Shown piece by piece: positions 53,138 to 61,573 of a stretch of DNA of 64,000 bases. The stretch comes from Sphingobacterium yanglingense (GTDB taxonomy: Bacteria; Bacteroidota; Bacteroidia; Sphingobacteriales; Sphingobacteriaceae): the NCBI RefSeq assembly GCF_004363245.1, contig NZ_SNYV01000020.1:1-64000 (forward strand). Reading direction: 5' to 3'. A program made the position numbers and the translations under genes. The stretch's first letter is position 1. Every line of letters starts with the position of its first letter. The notes beneath the pieces are model-generated. The model saw only the letters and a program-made list of their open reading frames with translations. It ran no database searches and had not been told where the DNA came from.

Positions 53138-55041
53138 GTATTATAGATAGCAATATATTCAGCTAAAGACTCTGGATTACGCATTATATCAGTCGACACG
53201 ACTTTACTTATCTCTTTACCCGAAAATATCTTCTTGATAGGAAGCTCTAGCTTTTTACCACTCAACGTATACGGTATATCAGAAACAGGGTAAATAGAAT
53301 CAGGTACATGTCTTGGACTATATTGTGCCCTCAACGTTCGCTTTATCATATCCCTTAACTCCTCATCAAACCCCATCTTTTCTTCCATCTGTACAAATAG
53401 TAACATCGTCGAAGACCCATTTTCATAATCTATACAGATTACCAAGCTATCTTTTATCGGTGTTAGGCTATTCACTGCATTATAGATCTCTGCAGTACCT
53501 ATACGTACACCACCCCGATTTAGTGTAGCATCCGACCTACCATAGATTACCACTCCTTCATCATTTATTTTTATCCAATCACCATGGCTCCATACCGATG
53601 GAAAACGATCGAAATAACTTTCATGATATTTTATATTATCTATATCATTCCAAAAATAAAGCGGCATAGAAGGCATAGGCTTTCGGATTACCAGTTCACC
53701 TACCTCATCGTATACGGCTACTCCTTCATCATTAAACGCAACTATATCAGCCCCTAATGTTCGACACTGCAACATACCTGCATATACTGGTAGGGTTGGA
53801 CTTCCCGACAAAAAGGCTGAACAAACATCAGTCCCTCCGCTCAAAGAAACAATATGTACATCTGGAAATTTACGTTGCAAATCTTCAAAAGTAGCTATGG
53901 GTAGAGGAGACCCCGTAGAACCGATAACCTTCGGTGCATAATCTACTATTTCGACCCCTTCTAATGAGGTAAAATAAACAGCTCCTGCTCCAAGGTGATC
54001 GACCTGTGCTCTTTTTAAAAATGTCCAAAAGGTAAGGTGCTTATTATGGTTAATAATACCATCAAACAAGCAAAGAGTAGCCCCACATAAGAGAGATGAC
54101 AATGCATAGTTCCACATCATCCAACCCGTTGTCGTATACCAAAGAAAATTCTCTCCATTCTGCACATTTTGATGTAATACTAAAGCCTTAAAATGTTCAA
54201 GAAGATTGCCACCAGTACTGTGTGTAATCGCCTTAGGTTTTCCTGTTGTGCCAGAAGAATACAATATCCAAATTGGATGAGCAAATGGAACGCGTACAAA
54301 AGTTAATTGCTTTGGTACATAACCGAATATAATTTTCTTCCAATCGTCTTCATAAACCTGTACAATAGCCGAAAGATCAGTTAGATCTGACTTCAACCGC
54401 TCCAATGTTTCTAATTTAGAAAATATCCTTTCATTGTACTGGTAAGAAGTCTCTATGAATAATACCTTGGGTTTAATTTGGGTAAAACGTTCAGAAATGC
54501 TTACATCTCCAAAGTCAGGTGAACAGCAGGACCAGATAGCCCCTAATGAATTGACTGCCAGAAATATAGCTATAGATTCTATCGTATTATTCAATACAGC
54601 TGCTACACGGTCACCTTTTTCCACACCTTTTTCCACAAGAAACTGTTGAATCCGGCTGACCATTTCACTTAATTCTTCCCAGGAAACCTCCTCGTAGCCT
54701 ATCGATTCGCTAGCAAATTTAAGCGCTGGCCTTTCTGTGGTCTTTTGCTTGAAAATATGTTCTGCATAACTCAGTTCTACCCCTTCAAACCACTGTGTCT
54801 CAATAAAATCAGTAGCACTGCTATCCCAAGACACCCCTTTTTTATACCTACCCGAATAAGATATACGAAAGTAGGAAAACAAGCTAGACCAAAATTCTTC
54901 TAAATTATCAATTGACCATTGATGCAATTCATGATAGGAGGAAAATTTTATTCCTTTATCCGATTCTAAAAATTGTTGATAGTGGAAAAGTCCAGACTTA
55001 TTGATATAATCGGACGATGGTGTCCATAACGCTTTAGTCAT
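53131..55041 (-). CDS. Acetoacetate--CoA ligase
   Basis: A 636-residue AMP-forming synthetase that activates acetoacetate (from HMG-CoA cleavage) to acetoacetyl-CoA. The start ALWTPSSDYINKSG is characteristic of AacS. The AMP-binding motif WILYSSGTTGKPKAITHS lies near residue 262, SLSGGTDVCSAFLSG near residue 405, and the terminal TLSGKKLELPIKKIF lysine motif near residue 600. It completes the local leucine and ketone-body set. A TAATTTTG element and an inverted repeat lie just upstream. Confidence 0.93.
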   Translation of the reverse strand: MTKALWTPSSDYINKSGLFHYQQFLESDKGIKFSSYHELHQWSIDNLEEFWSSLFSYFRISYSGRYKKGVSWDSSATDFIETQWFEGVELSYAEHIFKQKTTERPALKFASESIGYEEVSWEELSEMVSRIQQFLVEKGVEKGDRVAAVLNNTIESIAIFLAVNSLGAIWSCCSPDFGDVSISERFTQIKPKVLFIETSYQYNERIFSKLETLERLKSDLTDLSAIVQVYEDDWKKIIFGYVPKQLTFVRVPFAHPIWILYSSGTTGKPKAITHSTGGNLLEHFKALVLHQNVQNGENFLWYTTTGWMMWNYALSSLLCGATLCLFDGIINHNKHLTFWTFLKRAQVDHLGAGAVYFTSLEGVEIVDYAPKVIGSTGSPLPIATFEDLQRKFPDVHIVSLSGGTDVCSAFLSGSPTLPVYAGMLQCRTLGADIVAFNDEGVAVYDEVGELVIRKPMPSMPLYFWNDIDNIKYHESYFDRFPSVWSHGDWIKINDEGVVIYGRSDATLNRGGVRIGTAEIYNAVNSLTPIKDSLVICIDYENGSSTMLLFVQMEEKMGFDEELRDMIKRTLRAQYSPRHVPDSIYPVSDIPYTLSGKKLELPIKKIFSGKEISKVVSTDIMRNPESLAEYIAIYNTH

Positions 55042-55062
55042 ATTGTTTATTTTGGCTATAAT

Positions 55063-55081
55063 AATTGCAAAATTAGCAATT
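55063..55081 (-). promoter_or_regulatory. AacS -7 element inside an inverted repeat
   Basis: The inverted repeat AATTGC-N7-GCAATT (55063-55081) overlaps the minus-strand -7 element TAATTTTG (55075-55068). An ATTG at 55101-55098 is a possible -33 element. The overlap suggests a repressor site. Confidence 0.4.
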
Positions 55082-55138
55082 TAGGCAACAAAATAAACAA
55101 TAATACTATATATCGTAATATAAAGAGTCTGCTTTTGA

Positions 55139-56179
55139 CTATTTATTGAAAGCGTTCCATCCCTGAGCCTTTATTTCATGCACATGTCCAGATTTAGATA
55201 TCATATTACACCCTTCTGCTGTCTCGGTGATATATCCTATTACGGAAATATCCAACTGTCCCTTAATTTTGTCATAGTCAGACTGCGGAACGGTGAATAG
55301 AAGCTCGTAATCCTCACCACCACTTAATGCACATACCGTAGGATCCAAACCAAATTCTCGAGCAGTCTCATAAGTCATTGGATCAATAGGGATTTTATCC
55401 TCATACAATTTACAGCCTACATTAGAAGCTTTACAAATATGCAATATTTCAGAAGCCAATCCATCCGAAACATCAATCATAGCATGAGGTTTCACGTGCA
55501 ACGCTTCTAACAACTGGATAACATCTTTCCGTGCTTCTGGTTTCAACTGTCGTTCGATAATATAGTCCTTGCCTTCTAGGTCAGGTTGAATATTAGGATT
55601 TTCCAGGTAAATTTGCTTCTCGCGTTCTAACAGCTGCAGACCTACATAAGCCCCTCCCAAATCTCCCGAAACGCATATCAAATCTCCCTCTTTCGCACCT
55701 GATCGATAAGCGATTTCATTTTCCTCCGCATAGCCGATACTCGTTACAGAAATGACCAACCCCTGCGCCGACGCTGAGGTATCCCCACCAATCAAGTCAA
55801 CATTAAATTTTTTGCAAGCTATTAAGGCACCTTCATAGATTTCTTCCACAGCCTCTAAGGGAAATTTCGAAGATAATCCTATTGAAAATGTAATTTGTGA
55901 AGCTATACCGTTCATTGCATAAATATCACTGAGATTGACTTGCACAGCTTTGTAGCCCAAGTGTTTTAAGGGAACATAACGCAAGTCAAAGTGAATTCCT
56001 TCCAGTAGTAAATCAGTAGAAATCAACGTTTTTTTATTCGCAAAATCTAATACGGCTGCATCATCTCCAATTCCTTTGACCGTTGAAGCCTCCGTTAATT
56101 CGACAGCTTGCGTAAGGTGGTGAATTAAACCAAATTCTCCCAACTCACTGATATTTGTTTTGTCTATATTGTCAAACAT
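55139..56179 (-). CDS. thiL: Thiamine-monophosphate kinase
   Basis: Phosphorylates thiamine monophosphate to thiamine diphosphate. 346 residues. The AIR-synthase-like fold is visible: GIGDDAAVLDF near residue 40, STDLLLEGIHFDLRYVP near residue 53, LIGGDTSASAQGLVISVT near residue 120, MIDVSDGLASEILHI near residue 233 and LSGGEDYELLFTV near residue 285. It lies 28 bases after nadA on the same strand, so it is probably cotranscribed with it. dxs and other thiamine-diphosphate enzymes depend on this product. Confidence 0.95.
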   Translation of the reverse strand: MFDNIDKTNISELGEFGLIHHLTQAVELTEASTVKGIGDDAAVLDFANKKTLISTDLLLEGIHFDLRYVPLKHLGYKAVQVNLSDIYAMNGIASQITFSIGLSSKFPLEAVEEIYEGALIACKKFNVDLIGGDTSASAQGLVISVTSIGYAEENEIAYRSGAKEGDLICVSGDLGGAYVGLQLLEREKQIYLENPNIQPDLEGKDYIIERQLKPEARKDVIQLLEALHVKPHAMIDVSDGLASEILHICKASNVGCKLYEDKIPIDPMTYETAREFGLDPTVCALSGGEDYELLFTVPQSDYDKIKGQLDISVIGYITETAEGCNMISKSGHVHEIKAQGWNAFNK

Positions 56180-56207
56180 ATTTCTTGCTCGTATTTTTCT
56201 TCATCTA

Positions 56208-57206
56208 TTACAGCCCCAGTTGAGCTGATATTTCCAACATTCGTTCGATAGGTTTTTGCGCTCTAGCGATGACATTCTCAGGCAAAACAATCTCAGGTTG
56301 CTCATAATAGAGACAATTGTACAATTTCTCCAATGTATTGAGTTTCATATGTGGACAATCATTACACGCACAAGCATTGTTCGGAGGAGCTGGAATAAAT
56401 TTCTTATTTGGACTGGCTTTTTGCATCTGATGTAAAATGCCCGATTCCGTAGCTACAATATACGTTTGACTAGCGTCTTCTATCGTAAATTTTAACATTC
56501 CTGAAGTAGAACCGATATAATCGGCTTGACTTAGTATATGTTCCTCACACTCTGGATGCGCTATAAATTTGGCTCCAGGATTTTCGTTTAGCAATCTTTC
56601 AATTTTTTCTTGCGAAAAAATCTCGTGCACCATACATGCACCATTCCATAATACCAAATCCCTACCAGTTTTTTTCTTTACATAATCTCCGAGATTTTTA
56701 TCCGGTCCAAAAATTATCTTCTGGTCACGTGGCAAACTCTCAACAATCTGAACCGCATTACTTGATGTACATACAATATCTGAAAGCGCCTTTAATTCGG
56801 CAGTACAATTCACATAGGTAATCACTAGATGATCTGGATATTGCTCTTTAAATTTAGCAAAGAGATGAGGAGGACAACTATCCGACAACGAGCATCCCGC
56901 TTTCAAATCCGGAAGCAGTACTTTTTTACTGGGCGACAGTATTTTAGCAGTTTCTGCCATAAAATGAACCCCTGCAAATACAATCACATCAGCATCTGTT
57001 TTTGCAGCCTGTTGCGACAGCCCTAAGCTATCTCCGATATAATCTGCTAGATCCTGTATTTCAGACTCTTGGTAATAATGAGCTAAAATGACAGCATTCT
57101 TTTCTTTCTTCAACCGTTTTATTTCTTCGATCAAATCAATACTAGGATCAATAGCGACATCAATAAAGCCTTTGGCTTCTAAGTCTCTCTCAAAAGTAAT
57201 ATTCAT
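56208..57206 (-). CDS. nadA: Quinolinate synthase
   Basis: Iron-sulfur enzyme that condenses iminoaspartate with dihydroxyacetone phosphate to quinolinate, the second step of de novo NAD synthesis. 332 residues. Features: NAVILAHYYQESEIQDLADYIGDSL near residue 36, the YVNCTAELKALSDIVCTSSNAV cysteines near residue 130, WNGACMVHEIF near residue 190 and the terminal NNACACNDCPHMKLNTLEKLY cluster. Three cysteines hold a [4Fe-4S] cluster in the family. It is divergent from nadB across the candidate origin. Confidence 0.96.
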   Translation of the reverse strand: MNITFERDLEAKGFIDVAIDPSIDLIEEIKRLKKEKNAVILAHYYQESEIQDLADYIGDSLGLSQQAAKTDADVIVFAGVHFMAETAKILSPSKKVLLPDLKAGCSLSDSCPPHLFAKFKEQYPDHLVITYVNCTAELKALSDIVCTSSNAVQIVESLPRDQKIIFGPDKNLGDYVKKKTGRDLVLWNGACMVHEIFSQEKIERLLNENPGAKFIAHPECEEHILSQADYIGSTSGMLKFTIEDASQTYIVATESGILHQMQKASPNKKFIPAPPNNACACNDCPHMKLNTLEKLYNCLYYEQPEIVLPENVIARAQKPIERMLEISAQLGL

Positions 57207-57687
57207 CTCTCTTCTTTATTTGTCAATCATTGGAACTAAATCAACATCACAAAAGTAAACAAAGAAATTCAAACGAAATCCACATTCCTTTTTTTCAATA
57301 ATTAATAATCTATTTTATATAAATCAATCTTATTGTTTATTAGTCTGTGGAAAATGGGGATAAGTGAGTCAAAAATTATTTTATTTTTGAGATAAGGGCG
57401 CTTTATCCACAAGTTATCCACAGAATCTTATCGAATATAGTCTGATTTTCAATTAGGTAATTTTAGCGGCTTTATTTTTTCCATATTCAGATGTGAATTT
57501 ATTTATGTTTACAATTTGTTAATATCTGCTTCATATTTGTAGAATTTTTGGGTTCTGAATGTGTGTATTTATAGGCGATTGTGGAATAATAAAAAGTTTT
57601 ACAATTTAATTCACTATTTGTTTACACGTTTTCCACATATTTTGTTAATTTGTTAACGTATATAGGTTCTATATTTAAGTTTTTTTT
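57207..57687. other. Candidate replication origin (oriC)
   Basis: 481 bases without a gene between divergent nadA and nadB. Two perfect DnaA boxes TTATCCACA lie in tandem at 57403-57411 and 57414-57422. TTTTCCACA occurs at 57629-57637, and TGTGGAAAA (reverse complement TTTTCCACA) at 57346-57354. A looser box, TGTGGAATA, lies at 57580-57588. The 200 bases right of the tandem pair are AT-rich. In sampled blocks strand composition changes sign across this gap. The nadA promoter element TACTTTTG (57257-57250, minus strand) is at its left end. Confidence 0.75.
57250..57257 (-). promoter_or_regulatory. nadA -7 element
   Basis: TACTTTTG on the minus strand, an exact TAnnTTTG match, 43 bases before the nadA ATG and at the edge of the candidate origin. 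No -33 element is clear. Confidence 0.45.
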
Positions 57688-59280
57688 ATGTCGGAGAGAA
57701 AAGTTGACTTTTTAATAGTAGGCTCGGGTATAGCAGGGTTGAGTTTTGCTTTGAAAGCAGCTAAGTTAGGTAAAGTATTGATAGTCACTAAGTCTAATGA
57801 AGACGAGTCCAATACAAAGTATGCCCAGGGAGGTGTAGCGGTCGTTACAGATCATACTGATAGCTTCGAAAAACACATACAGGATACCCTAATTGCGGGG
57901 GATGGTCTTTGTAATCCACAGGTTGTGGAAAACGTGATCAAGGAGGGGCCTGCCCGTATAGACGAGCTGATAGCTTATGGGACCTCGTTCGATAGAGAAG
58001 ATTCAGGTAGTTATGATTTAGCGAAGGAGGGAGGTCATTCTGCGCATAGAATTCTTCATTATAAGGATATTACGGGCTATGAAATTGAGCGTGCGTTACT
58101 TGAGAAGATTCATCAGGAACCGAATATAGAGATTCTAACACATTACTTTGCAGTAGATCTCATTACACAGCATCATTTAGGGAAGCATGTGGATAAGAAG
58201 TCTGTAGACACCGCTTGTTACGGTATTTACGCTTTCAACACTTTTACTAACAATGTGGAAAAGTTCCTCGCAAAGGTCACACTGATGGCTACTGGTGGAG
58301 CTGGTCATGTTTATTCTAGCACTACAAATCCAACTATTGCTACGGGTGATGGCATTGCTATGGTGTATAGGGCCAAAGGAAAGGTTAGGAATATGGAGTT
58401 TATACAGTTTCATCCAACTGCTTTATATAATCCGAGCGAATACCCTGCCTTTTTGATTTCAGAGGCTGTGCGTGGTTTTGGAGGTATCTTAAGAAGATGT
58501 AATGGCGAATCCTTTATGGAGGAGTATGACGAGCGTGGTTCGCTTGCTCCAAGAGATATAGTCGCTCGAGCTATAGATAGCGAAATGAAGCGGTCTGGGC
58601 TAGATTATGTTTATTTGGATATTACGCATCGCAATAAGGCTGATTTGCTTTCACATTTTCCAAATATCTATGAGAAATGTCTTTCGATAGGCTTGGATAT
58701 GACAAAGGATTTTATACCTGTTACTCCAGCAGCACATTATTTATGTGGAGGCATACTTGTAGACGAGTTTGGTGCTAGTTCAATAGCCAACCTGTATGCT
58801 TGTGGAGAATGTGCGTCTACAGGGCTTCATGGAGCTAATAGGCTGGCTTCCAATTCTTTATTAGAGGCCGCAGTGTATGCACATCGCATATTTTTGGATG
58901 CAGAAGCCAAGTTCTCGGCTTTGACTTATCAAGAAGCAGTTCCAGACTGGGACGATTCGAATACAAAGCTTTCTAACGAGGATATTTTGGTTACTCATAA
59001 TCTGCGGGAGACCCAAAAATTTATGAGTGATTATGTAGGTATTGTTCGTTCTGATTTTCGTCTTGATCGAGCTATGCGTCGTTTAGGTTTATTGCATGAA
59101 GAAACGGAATCTTTTTATAAAAGGACACGTTTATCGGTGAAACTATGCGAGCTTCGTAACGTTATACAAGTGGCTTATTTGGTTGTCAAGTCTGCCATGA
59201 ATAGAAAAGAGAGTAGGGGATTACATTTTACAACAGATTATCTTCAGCATGCAGAGCAGTTGGAGGATACAATTTTATAG
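57688..59280 (+). CDS. nadB: L-aspartate oxidase
   Basis: FAD-dependent oxidase that turns L-aspartate into iminoaspartate, the first step of de novo NAD synthesis, feeding nadA. 530 residues. It has FLIVGSGIAGLSFALKAAKLG near residue 5, TKYAQGGVAVV near residue 42, GGHSAHRILHYKDITG near residue 112, the substrate-site MEFIQFHPTALY near residue 235, and GGILVDEFGASSIANLYACGECASTGLHGANRLASNSLLE near residue 352. Base use is G/T-richer than in the minus-strand genes to the left, consistent with the skew change. Confidence 0.96.
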   Translation: MSERKVDFLIVGSGIAGLSFALKAAKLGKVLIVTKSNEDESNTKYAQGGVAVVTDHTDSFEKHIQDTLIAGDGLCNPQVVENVIKEGPARIDELIAYGTSFDREDSGSYDLAKEGGHSAHRILHYKDITGYEIERALLEKIHQEPNIEILTHYFAVDLITQHHLGKHVDKKSVDTACYGIYAFNTFTNNVEKFLAKVTLMATGGAGHVYSSTTNPTIATGDGIAMVYRAKGKVRNMEFIQFHPTALYNPSEYPAFLISEAVRGFGGILRRCNGESFMEEYDERGSLAPRDIVARAIDSEMKRSGLDYVYLDITHRNKADLLSHFPNIYEKCLSIGLDMTKDFIPVTPAAHYLCGGILVDEFGASSIANLYACGECASTGLHGANRLASNSLLEAAVYAHRIFLDAEAKFSALTYQEAVPDWDDSNTKLSNEDILVTHNLRETQKFMSDYVGIVRSDFRLDRAMRRLGLLHEETESFYKRTRLSVKLCELRNVIQVAYLVVKSAMNRKESRGLHFTTDYLQHAEQLEDTIL

Positions 59281-59283
59281 ATT

Positions 59284-59793
59284 ATGGCTACAATTCTCCC
59301 AGTTAAAGCGAGTTTTCCATTTATAGGTGATGATACCTATCTTGCGCCTAATAGTACGATTGTGGGTGACGTAACAGTTGGAAAGAACTGTTCCATTTGG
59401 TTTAATGCAGTTGTACGCGGAGATGTAAATTATATTAGAATAGGAGATTATTCCAATATTCAGGACAATGTAACTATTCACGGTACCTACGAACGTAATG
59501 GTACGGACATTGGATCTTACGTTAATGTAGGGCACAACGCGATAGTTCACGGTTGTACGATAGATAGCCACGTACTTATCGGCATGGGAGCGATCGTAAT
59601 GGACCAGGCCCATATACAAAGCAACGTAATCATTGCCGCAGGCGCAGTAGTATTAGAAAATACCATCTGTGAGTCTGGTTTTCTTTACGCCGGTGTACCG
59701 GCAAAGAAAGTAAAACCATTGACGGAAGATCAACTATCTCTATTGCAGAATCTTCCGCATAATTACGTGATGTATGCCTCTTGGTTTAAGTAA
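59284..59793 (+). CDS. Gamma carbonic anhydrase family protein
   Basis: A 169-residue left-handed beta-helix protein (LbH, PaaY/YrdA-like). Hexapeptide repeats run through most of the sequence. The zinc-ligand histidines are visible in NVTIHGTYERNG near residue 60 and NVGHNAIVHGC near residue 80. Members include gamma carbonic anhydrases and related proteins of unknown activity, so catalysis is not certain. It starts 3 bases after nadB and probably shares its transcript. Confidence 0.9.
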   Translation: MATILPVKASFPFIGDDTYLAPNSTIVGDVTVGKNCSIWFNAVVRGDVNYIRIGDYSNIQDNVTIHGTYERNGTDIGSYVNVGHNAIVHGCTIDSHVLIGMGAIVMDQAHIQSNVIIAAGAVVLENTICESGFLYAGVPAKKVKPLTEDQLSLLQNLPHNYVMYASWFK

Positions 59794-59811
59794 TAAAGGG
59801 GCTGTATAAAA

Positions 59812-61497
59812 CTAGTTTTGTTCAAATTTTAGCACTACATTTTCGTTTTGCTCCCAGTTCGCACGAATTGTAAATGATTTGTCTAAGTACCAGATTGGTT
59901 CAGCCTGTATTTTATTATAGACGTCAGCACCATCCCATCGTTGGTTTTTATTTAAGTCCTTTATGACGCGTAATATGTATTTTCCTCCTGGATACTTTAT
60001 ATAAGCTACTTCATCCGTGTTAGTAATTATTCTACTGTCAAATATTTTTTCTCTTTTTTCATCAGTAAGCTGTACAATGTATTGTATATCAGGTTCTATA
60101 CCATTTATTTTGAATTTTATATCGCCATAGTTCTCTGATTCATCTAAAGTGAACTTAGTTTTAAACTCTTTGTTAAAATCATCAAAGGGACTTAGAATAG
60201 CCTTTTCTTCCAATACAAGTTCATAGTTTTTATTGGCTTTCCAATTGTAGCGGATATGATATAAATTCTGGTTAAGAGTATCCTGTTGAAGTTGGAAGTT
60301 ACGTCTGGAGGTACTATCTTCCATGAGTATAACCTTAGCTTTATCTATATTTTTAATAGGAAAGAGACTCGTTATCGTCAGATGTTTGATCTTGTCAACT
60401 TTACTTCCTATATTGATAACAGGCTCTATAAAGCGTTCGTATTTTTCATTTTTTGATCTTCTTAAGAGGATTGTATCCAGTACCTTTTCTTTATCACTTA
60501 ACTTGAATTTTATAGAATCAAAGTCCATATTTTTAAGAAATATGAAAGAGGAATCACTGTAATTCGAAAATCGGATTTGTTGATCAGCTATAGGTATATT
60601 GGGGTCCATTATTCTGATACTTGCCGAATCAATAGGCTGATTGAAAGTCAGCAATATCCTGCTATTTTTCTCTATTTTCTTTTCAATCGTTCTGAATTTG
60701 GTCGGTTTTCCTACGGAGTATTCTATTTTTATGTTTTCTACATCTTTGTTGAGTACTATGCTATCTCCTATAAATCCAATGGCCTCTTCCGGATTGTTGT
60801 ATATCCTGTCGTTATTTTGCTCTTTTAAAGCATATATTCTATAGGTATCCTCCCTCAGATTTCTAAAAGTGAAGTTCCCTGAAGAATCTACTATGGTGAA
60901 TATGTTTGCTTTTCGTTTTCCAAATATAGAATCCTGGCGGGTAGGGATGAGTAGTACTTTTACGTCTTTATCTATTTTTTCGTCAAATACTTTAGTATAC
61001 GCATTTTTTACTGATCCTGTTATTTTTAAAGAATCAAGTTCAGGGCCTGTCGAGAAAACATAGGTGTAGTTTACAATAGGATTTCCTTCATTGTAATCTA
61101 CTAGACCTTTACCAAAGTTGATAGTATAGGTTGTGTTCTTTTCGAGTGAGTCGGGTAGAAGTATATGTAGGTTTTTTTTCTTCACTTTATACTCAGGTTG
61201 CTTGTCCGCGTCTGGGGATATGCTGAATTCTTTAAACTGGTTGTTCAGTTTTATATATTCATCCATTGTCAGAACGATTTCTTTAGCGGCGAAATTTCTG
61301 GTGAAGTTTGCAGGCGATTCATTTAGAATTTTTGGTGGAAGTGAATCTTTTGGTCCACCAGTAGGCCGTTGCATGTTTGCGCAGCGAAAAAATGTGAGCG
61401 ATATAAGGGATATAAAGCCTATTATTATCAATTTTTGGATTAAATGTGTTTTAAGGCGTTTTGACGCAATATTATCTTTAGTGGACTCCAGTATCAT
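59812..61497 (-). CDS. Ig-like domain lipoprotein
   Basis: A 561-residue exported protein with a signal anchor and lipobox-like FFRC near residue 39. The segment PTGGPKDSLPPKILNESPANF opens an Ig-like (Big_5/SbsA type) domain at about residues 45-145 that ends in YTYVFSTG. The rest is a string of beta-rich modules, including FTIVDSSGNFTFRNLREDTYRIYAL near residue 205, and a final LRVIKDLNKNQRWDGADVY calcium-loop-like motif. Such proteins are common in Bacteroidota, probably on the cell surface, and their function is unknown. It is a single gene. Confidence 0.85.
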   Translation of the reverse strand: MILESTKDNIASKRLKTHLIQKLIIIGFISLISLTFFRCANMQRPTGGPKDSLPPKILNESPANFTRNFAAKEIVLTMDEYIKLNNQFKEFSISPDADKQPEYKVKKKNLHILLPDSLEKNTTYTINFGKGLVDYNEGNPIVNYTYVFSTGPELDSLKITGSVKNAYTKVFDEKIDKDVKVLLIPTRQDSIFGKRKANIFTIVDSSGNFTFRNLREDTYRIYALKEQNNDRIYNNPEEAIGFIGDSIVLNKDVENIKIEYSVGKPTKFRTIEKKIEKNSRILLTFNQPIDSASIRIMDPNIPIADQQIRFSNYSDSSFIFLKNMDFDSIKFKLSDKEKVLDTILLRRSKNEKYERFIEPVINIGSKVDKIKHLTITSLFPIKNIDKAKVILMEDSTSRRNFQLQQDTLNQNLYHIRYNWKANKNYELVLEEKAILSPFDDFNKEFKTKFTLDESENYGDIKFKINGIEPDIQYIVQLTDEKREKIFDSRIITNTDEVAYIKYPGGKYILRVIKDLNKNQRWDGADVYNKIQAEPIWYLDKSFTIRANWEQNENVVLKFEQN

Positions 61498-61573
61498 AAA
61501 TTTATAGATAATCTCTTATATCGCTTTATTTTAAGTCGATTTTATATTATATAACCTATTGATATATAGTTAA

